Positions 1 to 52,925 of a stretch of 64,000 nucleotides of DNA are shown here, piece by piece; positions within the stretch are counted from its first letter, which is position 1, and each line of letters begins with the position of its first letter. This DNA is from Atrichornis clamosus (lineage: Eukaryota; Chordata; Aves; Passeriformes; Menuridae), in contig WBMZ01005330.1 of the NCBI GenBank assembly GCA_013400975.1, forward strand, positions 1 through 64,000. The letters are read 5' to 3'. The position numbers and the translations under genes were made by a program. The notes beneath the pieces were generated by a model, which was not told the origin of the DNA, did no database searches, and saw only the letters and a list, made by a program, of their open reading frames with translations.

Positions 1-230
1 CCCCGAGGGCAGATCCTCGCAGCAGAGCCACGGCCGCCGCCCCCGAAGGTATCCCCCGGAGCTCCGGGCCCGCAGCTGGCAGGGCGGGCCGGCGGAGGGC
101 GGCTGCCCCCCGGCCTCCACGTCTCAGAGGGGCGGGGGGCCGCCCCCCTTCCCGCCCGCAGGCTGCCAGGGCCGGGCTGCGCGGCCGAGGAGCGCTCGAG
201 GCAACGGGGCCTCCTACAGAGACCGGGAGT
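1..230. promoter_or_regulatory. CpG island at the left edge
   Basis: The first ~220 bases are extremely GC- and CpG-rich, with many GGGCGG/CCGCCC-type Sp1 boxes, and drop sharply into AT-rich DNA after about 240. No exon could be read with confidence. In human gene order the gene downstream of TDP1 is KCNK13 on the same strand, so this could be the promoter of a minus-strand KCNK13 extending off the left edge. That identification is inference from synteny only; no KCNK13 coding sequence is visible. Confidence 0.6.
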
Positions 231-2962
231 GAAACCCGTCAGTCGATTATATGCCCCTGCTATCAAAGCCATAAAAATTACCGCCCTTCGCCAAAAGAGG
301 GCACCTCCTTCTCCATAGGTCTGGTTACTCATCGCCTTCCCGACAAGGTGTTACATCTCCGTTCTGCAGCGCTTAGCAGTCGAAGGAAAATAATGTAGGG
401 AAGACAGAAGCAGCTCTCCAGCTGCAGTGTGGTTTAAAAATACGTTCTTTACAGGTTCAAAGAGTTCTCGATCCAAATCTTCTGGAAATATCATTCTCAC
501 TAGAAGAAAAAGCTAAACTCAGCAATATGTGGTAGTTACTACAGCACCAAATTCTACTTTTGAATAACTGGTCAGCTGTTAAACATAATAGTATACAAAC
601 ACATTCTTTCCAGTGAAAGGCAACCTACATATATTTTTTCAGAAAGCAGGTTAATGAGTATTACAGTAATATCTTTACCCCCTCCCCCCCCAATTTTTTA
701 ATAATTGTGTTGCAGTCAAAATGCAATGGGAATGAACACTAAGATCTTAACAATTAGAAATCTCCCATAGCAGTGCATAATTGTACACGCAGTGTAAGGG
801 CCATTGATGGTCTCACAGCCTGATGTATATTTGGGCAGGGGTGTAGCCCCTGAGGGTGAGCCCCAGGGGTGTACTGTAGGCAGTTCTCTGCCAGCGTTTG
901 AGAGAGGAGCACCAGCTGTGTGGCAGCAACGGCTTGAGCAGCAGGCACAGGGTAAAGACAAGTCCTTTCCTCATGTTGTACAATAAACCAACAGCCAGGG
1001 ATGAACAGGACTCATACTTCCTCTTTGTTTTTTCCTATTTGTTGTTATTCACAGGTGATACATCATGTTGCAGGTTATAATTCCCTCTTCATTAGTCTTC
1101 AGCATAGACTGACATATGGAAATTAAAATTAGCAGCAATACTGGAAGACGTTAAATAGCCAAAAATAGGAAGATGAGATGCCAGCCAAACTAACCAGACT
1201 CTGTGCTGACTGCTAAAGGTAACCACATGCTTCCATAAAAAAAATGCTGGCGTATCTTTAAAATTAGTGGCTTGCCTATTAGAGGAAACTGACCCCCCCA
1301 ACTTATACTTCCCTGCTTTGCCAGTCTTTGCCAGCCAGAAAGAAGACAGAACTCAATCAGTGCAGTCCCAGCCAGCACAGGCAGCAGAATTGAGTGAGCA
1401 CCCTCAGTCCACACTGATGTCCCCACCCATCGAAGCTGGTCAAGGGTGGCTTGGATTAGCACAGTGGGAAAAAAGAGTAGTGCTTGCAACCAGGCCATCA
1501 ATGTGATTGCCTCAAGGAACGTGAATAACAATCACACTATCCCAAGGATGATCCAAGGAAAATTACAGGGTATTGAGTTCTTCCTTACAGTATTTTGCTA
1601 GTGTGGAATAGTTATTTTTGTGTTTGTCTTGGGCATACAGGGAGTTATTACATTAATACAGGTAAGATCACCTAGCACAGTTTTGAAAAACAGTGAAGTT
1701 TACTACTGTCACTGGTCATAAAAAATTGCAAGTTCCCTTAATTTGTCAGATTTGATCTTGGATGCGCAGTGATTTAACCACCTCTCAAAAAGCAGCTTTT
1801 TAAGGATGTGCTCCCTATTAAACAACAGAGCAAGAGTGAGTTGATACAGACTGGAATCCTGAAGAAAAAAGAAGATGGCTGACAAGTATCAAAGCTGTGT
1901 CTCCTTTTATTGTTTGAAGCTCCTTGTCTTCCTTTATTTCCTGTTTTAATTAACATACTTATTCTAAAGAACACTTTCTTGCAAAAAAGGTCAACATTCC
2001 CACTGGTCTTGAGTAAATAGTTGGAAAAACTGGGGTGTGTGGAGAGCATGAAAGGTGTAATGACACAGTCACCCATCCAGAACATTTAAGCAAGGTTGAA
2101 TAAAGAAATGAAATGTGTTCACTAGCATAAGCAAAAAGTAACTTTTAGTTTTAGGTTAAAAAAAAAAAATGGTTCAACATGTTTGTGACATTTAAATTAA
2201 CCCCAAATCAAAGTTCTTGTGAGCCTGAGCCCTGAAGAAAGCAATGCCATTCACCCCAGTAGTCACTTGTGCATCATCAGGAAACATTCTCTACTTTCCC
2301 TACTCCTCAACACCACAACTACACAGCTCCCTGGTGTCTATCTGTGCAGGAATTTTGTGACAAAGGGTTGGTGGTGGTGAGGCTTAGCACGACTGTAAAA
2401 TAATAGGAAAAGAAATCAATGTATTTACCAATTTTGTTGATAACGCTGAATGACAACACTGTAATTAAGAAAGCTACACTCACTGAGTGCCCTAATGATT
2501 ACTAAAGAATGTCTAGTCAGAATAGAATTATTATTAATACATCATCAAATTACTTGGAGGACTCATGCAGAGATTTAGTTACTGTAATTGACAGTATCAG
2601 TACTTTAAAATTTTAATTCTTTTGGAAGTGATTAGATGGTACACTTAACCAAAATATACTGCTTTTCTCTGATGAAGCTATGGGATGGCTGCAACTTACT
2701 CCTGAGCAAACTTTATACATAATGAAACATCCTGAGAGAGGTGCAAACAAACCAACTTTCCATTACCTTTGATACCCAACAAAAATTCTTCTGGAACTTA
2801 ATAAACTTGACGTTAACTGATTTGGAAAAAGAGAATATAAAACTTTGTGAATATGTGACACTTGGGGCATCCAGAGTAGGCTAAACTTTTCAACATTCCA
2901 GTGCTTTGCTAAGAGTTTCAAAATGATTGCATCTTTGGGAGATTCTTCTGAATGTGAAGTAG
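231..2962. other. Intergenic stretch, no recognised gene
   Basis: Mostly AT-rich unique-looking DNA between the left CpG island and the first CR1 copy. Short open frames occur around 716-1531 and 1774-2085 on both strands but they overlap each other and resemble no family I know. A short A-run lies at about 2158-2170. I see no RNA gene or identifiable transposon. Confidence 0.5.
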
Positions 2963-3553
2963 GAAATCATAACATTATTTAGGTTGAAAAGACCCTTAAG
3001 ATCATTCAGTCCAACCATTAACCTAACACTACCAAGTCTACCACTAACCCACGTCCCTATGTGCTACATCTATGCATCTTTTAATACCTTCAGGGATGGT
3101 GTCTCCATCACTTCCCTGGGCAGTCTGTTCCAATGCCTGACAATCCTTTCTGAAAAATCTTTCCCTAATACCCAATCTAAACCTTCCCTGGTGAAACGTA
3201 AGGCTCCTCTTGTCCTGTCACTTGTTACCTGGGGGAAGAGACTGATTCCCACCTGGCTACAACTTCCTTGCAGGCAGTTGTAGAGAGCAGTAAGATCTCT
3301 CTCCTTTGAGACTCCTTTTCTCCAGGCTAAACACTGCTAGCTCCTTCGGTTGCTCCTCACCAGACTTGTGCTCCAGACCCTTCACCAGGTCCATTGCCCT
3401 TCTCTGGACACAATCCAGCATCTCAATGTCTTTTGCAGTGAGGGGCCCAAAACTGAACACAGCACTGGAGGTGTGGCCTCACCAGTGCCAAATACAGAGA
3501 CAGTCACTGACCTGGTCCTGCTGGTCACACTGTCTATTTCTGATACAAGCAGT
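2963..3553 (-). mobile_element. CR1 LINE, 5'-truncated, minus strand
   Basis: The left edge carries the CR1 3' tail in reverse, with the usual 'ttaggttgaaaagaccc' type wording. It is followed by reverse-complemented CR1 3' coding and UTR sequence, including the conserved segments translating on the minus strand as HWNRLPREV and VQRRAMDLVKGLEH. Frames are broken, so it is a dead 3'-end fragment about 590 bases long, just downstream of the TDP1 polyadenylation region. Confidence 0.9.
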
Positions 3554-3554
3554 G

Positions 3555-3593
3555 TGTTCCACTAACGGGATACTACTGATTTTATAAAACACC
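3555..3593 (+). repeat. 39-bp dispersed repeat, copy 1
   Basis: A 39-base stretch reappears at 5999-6037 with 34 of 39 bases identical; all five differences are transitions. It begins TGTTCCA and ends GAACACC/AAACACC. It abuts the 5' end of the CR1 fragment to its left. The parent element is not recognised. Confidence 0.6.
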
Positions 3594-3659
3594 AAATTAG
3601 TACACTTGCCAGATACAAGTTCTAACCCAATGTGAAATATATGCTTAGAAGAAGACAGA

Positions 3660-4069
3660 ACAGAGGATATATTAACAAGATTGCCTTTATTTTTATTTAA
3701 ATTTTTACATATAGTAACTTTTATTCCAACTACTGGGGTTACCTGATAGTCTCATAGAACAGTAATTTTAAAATTAATTACAGCTAAAAGAGACTCTCTG
3801 AGAGCAGTTCTCATCTTGAAAACCATATTAGGAACCACAGTAAAGAAAAAGCATATAAAAAGGTATTCAAAAATGCAGATTCACTTGTAATAATATCCTT
3901 AGAGGTTCTCCAAGAATCTCTCCCTTATCAACATTTTAATGTTTCTTTCAACTACAAATTAGCCATTATAGCAGACATTATAACTTACAGAACAGAAATA
4001 AGCAGTTTTGCAAATAGCATGGCAGGCTCAGTGTCAGCAAGTGAAATACCACAGAATACAAGAAAACAT
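3660..4069 (-). other. TDP1: TDP1 3' UTR and polyadenylation signals
   Basis: Immediately 3' of the TDP1 stop on the minus strand. Two AATAAA hexamers occur in close succession (plus-strand TTTATT at 3692-3697 and 3686-3691), about 375 bases beyond the stop. They are the likely polyadenylation signals, with cleavage expected near 3660-3675. The exact end is inferred, not proven. Confidence 0.6.
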
Positions 4070-46834
<42,765 letters not shown>

Positions 46835-47265
46835 GTTCCTAAGGATTAAAAAACAAAACATCAAACAAAAGTTGTACATTTTTGCTATGCTCAAGTCTGT
46901 TTCCATTCCTGGTTCCCCTTTGTCTGTTACTAAGAAAGGAACCGTGCTCTTGTATTTGGTAGAAACTCCGTGAAAATTTCATAGTTGTACGAGGCTTGTT
47001 TCTGTGCTCAGGAAACAAAGAAACACGTGCATTGGGAGCAACCATCAAATAGGGAGCAGCTAATGTGAAAATCCACACATGGAAAAAAAAGGCTAGGATA
47101 GGGGCACCTACAGGAAAGCATTCCAAATATCAAAAGTGTGATCTGCATGATACAGATACTTCCCATATCAAACTTAAGGCTGAGCGATCCAGCGCGCTCT
47201 GCTTAAAAGGACGCGGGAGCACGGGGCCGAGCCGGGGCCGCGCCTTCCGGCAGCCCCCGCGGGCA

Positions 47266-47303
47266 CAGTCCGGGACCGCGGCCTCAGTCCGGGACCGCGG
47301 CCT
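47266..47303. repeat. 19-bp tandem duplication in the CpG island
   Basis: The unit CAGTCCGGGACCGCGGCCT occurs twice in direct succession (47266-47284 and 47285-47303) with no differences. Confidence 0.95.
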
Positions 47304-47512
47304 CCCTCCACCACCTCCATGCCCCCGCCGCACCTCTCCCGTCAGCTGCGGGCGGCAGGATCCGGCCACCACCGAGGGCCATGCGTCCACGACCGCGGCT
47401 TCCGCCGCCGCCCCACAGTGAAGGCAGAGCCCGCAGCTAGGGGGGGTGCCGTGCGGGCCACAGCGGGCCTCTAACCGGCTACTCACCGGCTGCTCGCCCG
47501 CCGCCCGCCCTG

Positions 47513-47546
47513 CCCGGCGCCACTCACCGCCCGGCGCCACTCACCG
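47513..47546 (-). repeat. 17-bp tandem duplication carrying a splice donor
   Basis: The unit CCCGGCGCCACTCACCG is present twice, back to back (47513-47529, 47530-47546). On the minus strand each unit contains CGGTGAGTG, a strong 5' splice donor. A third GCCGGTGAGT lies at about 47490-47481. One of these is probably the donor of the non-coding first TDP1 exon, which splices to the acceptor above 46838. Confidence 0.85.
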
Positions 47547-48670
47547 CCCGAGCCCGCGACGGGGAACGAGCGCAGGCCCGAGCCCGCCTTCCCCGCGCGC
47601 GCCTTCGCCCCGCCCTCCGAAGCTGTGGCGCGCGGCCGCTGTGAGGCGGTCACAGTGCTCCGGGGGGCTTCGCGGGCAAAGCAGGCACGTCTCAGGGAGC
47701 TGAATTATTTTAATGAGCCTTTATTTGACTTTTATGTTAGTTTAGGGCAGGTGCGGTATTTGCATAATGGCGCGGTGTTAATTACTGTGTCTGAAGAGCC
47801 CCGCTAATGAGATAACTGAGTGAGGACTTCGGGAAGGAGTGGGACGAAAGCAGGTGTAAAATTAATCAAAGGAGGAGCGCGGGCTGCATCAAAGTGCACT
47901 TCGGCTGCTGAGCTGGCTGAGCGCTCGGTTCTTGTTACTCTAATTTATTTTAAGCTTGTGGCTGCAGTTAACAAATTCTGTAAGTGCCAGCATGCAATGG
48001 AATCGGGAGGCTACTCTTGGAAAAGCATTCATGAAAATTCAGCTGTTTTGTGTAATTTTCTTAGTGCTTTTTCTGCGTATAATGCTTTTTCTTGAAATGC
48101 TCCGTGGATATACCTTCCACTTATACGGTATTATTAAACCCTTGCTGAAGGTCTTCTGTGGAAAAAGCTCTTAGGAAAGTTGGATGGGGTTGCATGTTAC
48201 GTGCATAGTCTCTTCTCTATAGGCTCTGGAAATGGCATTTGTTTTCTGGGAGTACTTCAGAAAATTTGATGGTGTCTGACTGCTCTGGCATTCCACTCTC
48301 TTCTCATAGTTCCTGTCTATGTAGTGATTTAATTGAGAATTAAAGCTACTTGGAATTTTTCAAGAAAATTATTAAGATTTTATAGAAGCAAATTTAAGTT
48401 AATTTGTTTTCTAGGAGTCTGTACTATGTATTCTAAGTTTGCAAAAAGCCTTTTCATCTTAAGTACATAAAACGTAGAAGTAGGAAAAATTTAATTTTAA
48501 CTTAAAAATCCAAAACTGAATGGACTTGGCCCGTTTTCAATTTTACTGGAACAGACTAGATGAGTAGAGTTTATTCAACAAGTGCTTTTTTATTTTTCCT
48601 ATAACAGTTAAAGTAAAAAATCCTAGGTTAGGTTTATTGGTTTTAAATGCAAATCATTTTCTTTCTGTAG

Positions 48671-48766
48671 GTTTTTGAAGTGTGCAATGAAGATAGCAAA
48701 AGCTGTTTAAGCAGAGAAGACTCTGCAGTTAGTCTAGTAATGGGGTTTTGTTAGAAATCCTCAAAG
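48671..48766 (+). pseudogene. EFCAB11: EFCAB11 EF-hand 1 exon with internal TAG
   Basis: 96 bases, acceptor TTTCTTTCTGTAG, donor AAAG|GTATAT, phase 0 at both ends. It reads VFEVCNEDSKSCLSREDSAV, SLVMGFC, stop, KSSK. This lines up residue for residue with human VFKACDEDHKGYLSREDFKT, AVVMLFGYKPSK. The stop TAG is at 48752-48754, in place of the human Tyr codon. The loop Gly reads Ser, and the following conserved Phe reads Ser. Confidence 0.8.
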
Positions 48767-49275
48767 GTATATACTTTTTCATTTATGTTCTGAAGATCCA
48801 GTTCACAGATGTCTCACTATTGAGAACACTCAGTGTGTACTGACTGGTCTACACTAATTGGAGTGGATTGCTGTAGGTTTGGTAAACAGAAATACCTACA
48901 GATTCTCAAACTAACCTTTTAATCTGCAGGTATTTATTTCAAAAGAAAATAATCAAACCCCTGCCTTTTTTGCTGCAGACTGTCATGAGCAGAAGGCTGT
49001 ATTGTATTTCACATGTGTACAAAACATACGAAGGAAATTACTGAGCTTGTTATTGGTCTTTATTAGTGGTACACTCAATTTCTCTATCAGTGGTTTCAGT
49101 AAATGTGAAACTGCTGCATATCCTAATCATAAACATGTATTCTCAAAAATATATCTGGTTTTAGTTTCAATTGGGCATTTTTAGCCTTGACTTCTCAAAT
49201 GTAAACTACAACTCTACAAAAATCTTAACAAAAGGAAGATTAATTGCAAGAAATAATGTGTTTGCATGCTCACAG

Positions 49276-49334
49276 GAAGATACTGGATACATTGTATGGC
49301 CTGATGTAGTTTTGGAAGTTATGTTTTCACTCAA
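49276..49334 (+). pseudogene. Possible EFCAB11 exon 3 remnant
   Basis: A 59-base open segment with acceptor CTCACAG and an ideal donor AA|GTAAGT. Its start phase fits the end of the 48671-48766 exon. Its second half, DVVLEVMFSLK, is loosely like human IEVDSVMSSIN (V, V-M and S positions agree). The first nine residues have no counterpart. This is a weak call and could be chance. Confidence 0.3.
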
Positions 49335-49465
49335 GTAAGTACACGTGAATTTAAAAAGAGTATGAAGAATACATATACAAGATTTCAGAAAAAATACAGT
49401 GTGTCTGTGAGTTTGTCTTTCTCATGGCATATCGACACAAATGTGACCAATCTACTATAAAGTGT

Positions 49466-49497
49466 ATATATATATATATATGTATCATATATATAAA
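49466..49497. repeat. (TA)n microsatellite
   Basis: Alternating TA repeats, interrupted once (GTATCATA), in the AT-rich DNA between the two EFCAB11-like exons. Confidence 0.85.
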
Positions 49498-51334
49498 AAG
49501 TATAGAAATAATACATATTTTCCAGCTGGAGCAATCTTCTTCCCCAAGGACCACTTGGGACATTATTATTAGTATATACTTATTTTATGAAAATTATCTT
49601 GACAAGGTCATAAACAAAATTGTGTCTATGGTAATTTAAAGTAAAAACTGCAGAAATGTTTTAGTAAACTATGAAAGTAGTAATTTCTGATACATTTTAG
49701 CTGCAACTGACCATTTTGTCAATGAACATCTAAAAATGATTAAGACTTCTAACATGAGTCTTAATGCTGAATTATGAATCTGAAAATGCTTGGCTTTCCC
49801 CTTACTTATCTTCTCCTACCTATTTTTACCATATAAAAATTAAGTGTTCTGTCAAATTCCCTGGATGCTTCTTCCAGCAGGAGTACTCAAAACGTGCTTA
49901 AGGCATTTAAACAAGAGCAGGTTCTGTGCATGAGTCACTGATGGCACCTCCTTGAAAGAAGAAGAGAAGCAGAGAACTCCTGGGAAGAAAGGAGGTGCAA
50001 GTTAAGTTATTTCTTCCTGAAAAGCTGCCAAGTCACACCTGCAGTGTCTTTAGGCACTACTGTGACCACCTGTTAGACCATTGTATCTGTGCAGCTGCAC
50101 AAAAATTAGTTAAGAAACGTTTGTTCTAGGACTGATTGTGTCCTCTAGTGGTTTTGCTGGCTCCTTAAGTGGGCCAGTTCCAGCAACTGTTGCCCTTTAC
50201 CCAATTACTGCTCATTGTGAAGATCCCTAAAAGGTCCCTGGGGGGGCAGATACTTTTTCTTGTGGCTTTTGCTCACGTGCATTAGCCAAGGTTTATGGCA
50301 CAGCCACACGTTTTGCTTTTGCTGATGGCTAGGCCCTGTACGTGTTGCTTTCAACATGGGCGTGGTTTTTAATTTCAATCTGAGAAACACAGATGTTGCA
50401 ATCCTAAAAGGTGATTGTTAGGATCCAGTTCTTGAACATGTTATTGTGCTTATTACTTTTTTGTCAAAATTATTAAAATCCTAGGCTACAGTAACAGCCC
50501 TTGTATTTTTTTGGAAACTACTAAGAACAGTCCAGCAAGGAGTCCTTTCAATTGCTTTTCTAAGACAGAGGAAATAGTGTGCACACATTACTTCTTAAGC
50601 TGAAACTGTTTCTTCAACTACACTACATACTAACAGTTTTTTCGATAGAAGAGTCAATTACTTAGCATCAGCAACTGCAATCAAGCAACTGAATTTTTAG
50701 TAAATTGTTGCTGCTTATGTTTTGGGGGCATATTTGCATTTATTCTATAAATTAAAAGTAATACTAACTATACCCACTAGATGTCATGAATGAACTCTTC
50801 ATTGGAAAAGGTGAGCTCTAAGAATTTGAATCACATTCCTACTCGATTTTTCAAAATAATTTGTTATAACAGTGCTTTATTATTTGTAAAATATTATTTT
50901 AGCATGGTTATTCATGGAGATTTTGAACTTTACTGAATATTAATGTTTAAAATTAAGCCTTCTGAGGCAAATAACTGGGAAAAATGAAAACTGAAATTAA
51001 TCTGATTGTTGGACTGATGCTGTATGTTTATTTGCATATAAATATTCTCATTTCTGGGAACTAGTAACATTGTGAGAATTACGTCTACGTGACTCTCTTT
51101 TTTTTTTCTTTCTCTGACAGTTTGGTTCAGTGATCCTCTTTTCCCCAAAATTATTTGAAGTGATCTAAAATGCTCTCAACATTTCAGCAATCATTCAGCT
51201 AGCTAGCTGCACATTCAAGCATCAAATGTTTCAAATGACAAGGGGACTGCCAGAATAGTAGTCATGAAAATATGTCATTTCCCAAGCTGAAGTTTCATTG
51301 TCAGTACTGTTACATTTGGATCTAACTAAAAGCA

Positions 51335-51830
51335 CTCTCTACACAGTTCCTAGGAGGCCAGGCCCCCAATGTCCAGTATTTTTCTTGACCCACTGCTGTG
51401 CATTCACAGGACACCCGTAGGTCGACAGCCGCTGCTGAACAAGATGCCAACAGCAGGGCCTGCTGACATCCAGAGAAGAGAAGGGCAGTCTGAGCTCAAG
51501 GCTGCTTGCAGGTTCCAGCTGCTTTCCTGGCACATCTTATCAAAGCTCTCTAAACAGGACTTCCTAGTCTGTTTATGTACCTGATATGGCCCTGGGAAAA
51601 GTGTTGCAGGGCAAGTGGAACACACAGCCTGAGGTTGACTGTTTTGGCTTATCCCTTCTCCAGGGTGGAGTAAGCTTAAGTTTCTGGAATCTGCTCGGAT
51701 GTGAGTTCCTCTCACGTGAGTTGTTTCAGTGCTACAACTATGTGCAGTCTTGTATTCTGATAAGACAGATGCAAGAGTTTAGACTCATGAGTACTCAGTT
51801 TTCCAGGGTTCTCTTGGTCACCTCCTAATT
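51335..51830. other. GC-elevated block of unknown nature
   Basis: About 500 bases clearly richer in GC than the flanks, with overlapping open frames on both strands (51369-51584 and 51586-51828 plus; 51404-51715 minus). None resembles a family I know, and the wording is not CR1 or the LTR types seen elsewhere. It could be an old retroviral or unclassified repeat, or a processed transcript. Confidence 0.4.
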
Positions 51831-52509
51831 CAGTTCTGAAAAGTCTTTTTTTTTTGTTTGTCTATTTTCATCATGTAATTTAGATTATTGCTTTTGTACT
51901 ATTAATGAATCTTGGTAACATGCTAATATTGGTGAGTATTTGTGAATCTTGGAGATATGTTAATCAACATGTGTCACTCCAGTGTTCCTATCAGATACAG
52001 TTGTGAGGTAAAAACTTATTGAAAGACAGTAAAGGAAATATATGGTACATAAAATAAGATTGCTTTCAGAAAAGCTGTAGAAGCATAAATGATGCAAATA
52101 TATTTTTTTCATTTCCTCTTGGTTTTTTTATCTTTTTATTGAATATGTTATTTTTAACAGATTTACCAAATTAATTTTGATCCAACTAGTCTTCTGTAAA
52201 TAACTGATGTTCAATCTGAGTATTAAAACAGAAATTTCATTATTTAAAGGAAATAACAAATTTGGGGGCTGATGCCCCAGAAGCTAGATTTGAATTCCTT
52301 GGTTTATGAAGAACTCCAACCTGTGTAAAGTTAAGTGTGTTTGTTTAAACATAGTGAGTTTAAGATTTGGATATTAATAATTCGTATTATTAGTACTACA
52401 TCTATACTTAGTTTATGGGATTAAAAAGAGGTGGGATTATTTTAATTAGAATAAAATATTTTCTTACTTAAATGTCGTAGATGCTGCTGTTGTAAAATAT
52501 ATGAGTCAC

Positions 52510-52925
52510 GAAGCTGGTGAAGGGTCTGGAGAGTCAGTCATGCAAGGAAGAGCTGAGGGAACTGGGCTTGTTTAGCCTGGAAAAAAGGGAGCTCAGGGAA
52601 GACCTTATAATTCTCTACAGCTACTTGAAAGGAGGCTGTACCAGGTGGGGGTCAGTCTCTTCTCCTAATAACAAGCAAGAGGTGAAGAGGAAATGGCCTC
52701 AAGTTGAACCAGAGGAGTTCACCGAATGGGCTGTCAAGCATTGGAACAGGCTGCCCAGGGAAGAGGTGGAGATCCTGGCGGTATTTAACATCCATGCAGA
52801 TGGGGTACTTAGGGACATGGTTTAGTGGTGACTATGGCAGTGCTGGGTTAGCAGTTGGAGTAAATGATCATACGGGTCTTTTTCAACCTAAATGATGCTC
52901 TGATTCTAATCTATGATTCTATAAA
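52510..52925 (+). mobile_element. CR1 LINE 3' fragment, plus strand
   Basis: Reads KGLESQSCKEELRELGLFSL and, after a gap, [14 protein letters not shown] in a 102-residue open frame, followed by the CR1 3' UTR. It ends with the characteristic 'attctaatctatgattctat' tail at ~52920. This is the C-terminal scrap of CR1 ORF2, not a host gene. Confidence 0.93.

Larger units (their letters stand above)
47150..47700. promoter_or_regulatory. CpG-island promoter, probably bidirectional (TDP1 / EFCAB11)
   Basis: A dense CpG block with several CCGCCC/GGGCGG boxes and an ETS-type CTTCCGG (47245-47251). It lies between the first TDP1 coding exon on the minus strand and EFCAB11-like exons on the plus strand. 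In human these two genes are arranged head to head, so a shared promoter is expected. The open frames across it (for example 47130-47540 on the minus strand) are low-complexity products of the GC content, not genes. Transcription start sites cannot be fixed from sequence alone. Confidence 0.75.

Noticed and set aside
1190..1531. 113-residue minus-strand frame left of TDP1
   Set aside because: No recognisable domain; overlaps competing frames on the other strand and has no supporting context.
47130..47540. 136-residue minus-strand open frame over the CpG island
   Set aside because: Composition is Arg/Gly/Ala/Pro-rich as expected of random GC-rich DNA, it spans the tandem repeats and splice donors, and it has no family resemblance.
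47625..47807. 60-residue plus-strand frame considered as EFCAB11 first exon
   Set aside because: Does not resemble the human first exon (ending HRKWVE), and the frame has no fitting phase-0 donor.
50875..50945. Possible EFCAB11 middle exon after TTTTAG
   Set aside because: Fragments hint at a match to the human LLEGFLNIV segment only with shifts and a stop; too weak to list.
52517..52825. 102-residue open frame that looks protein-like
   Set aside because: Wording is the C-terminus of CR1 ORF2; a transposon remnant, not a host gene.
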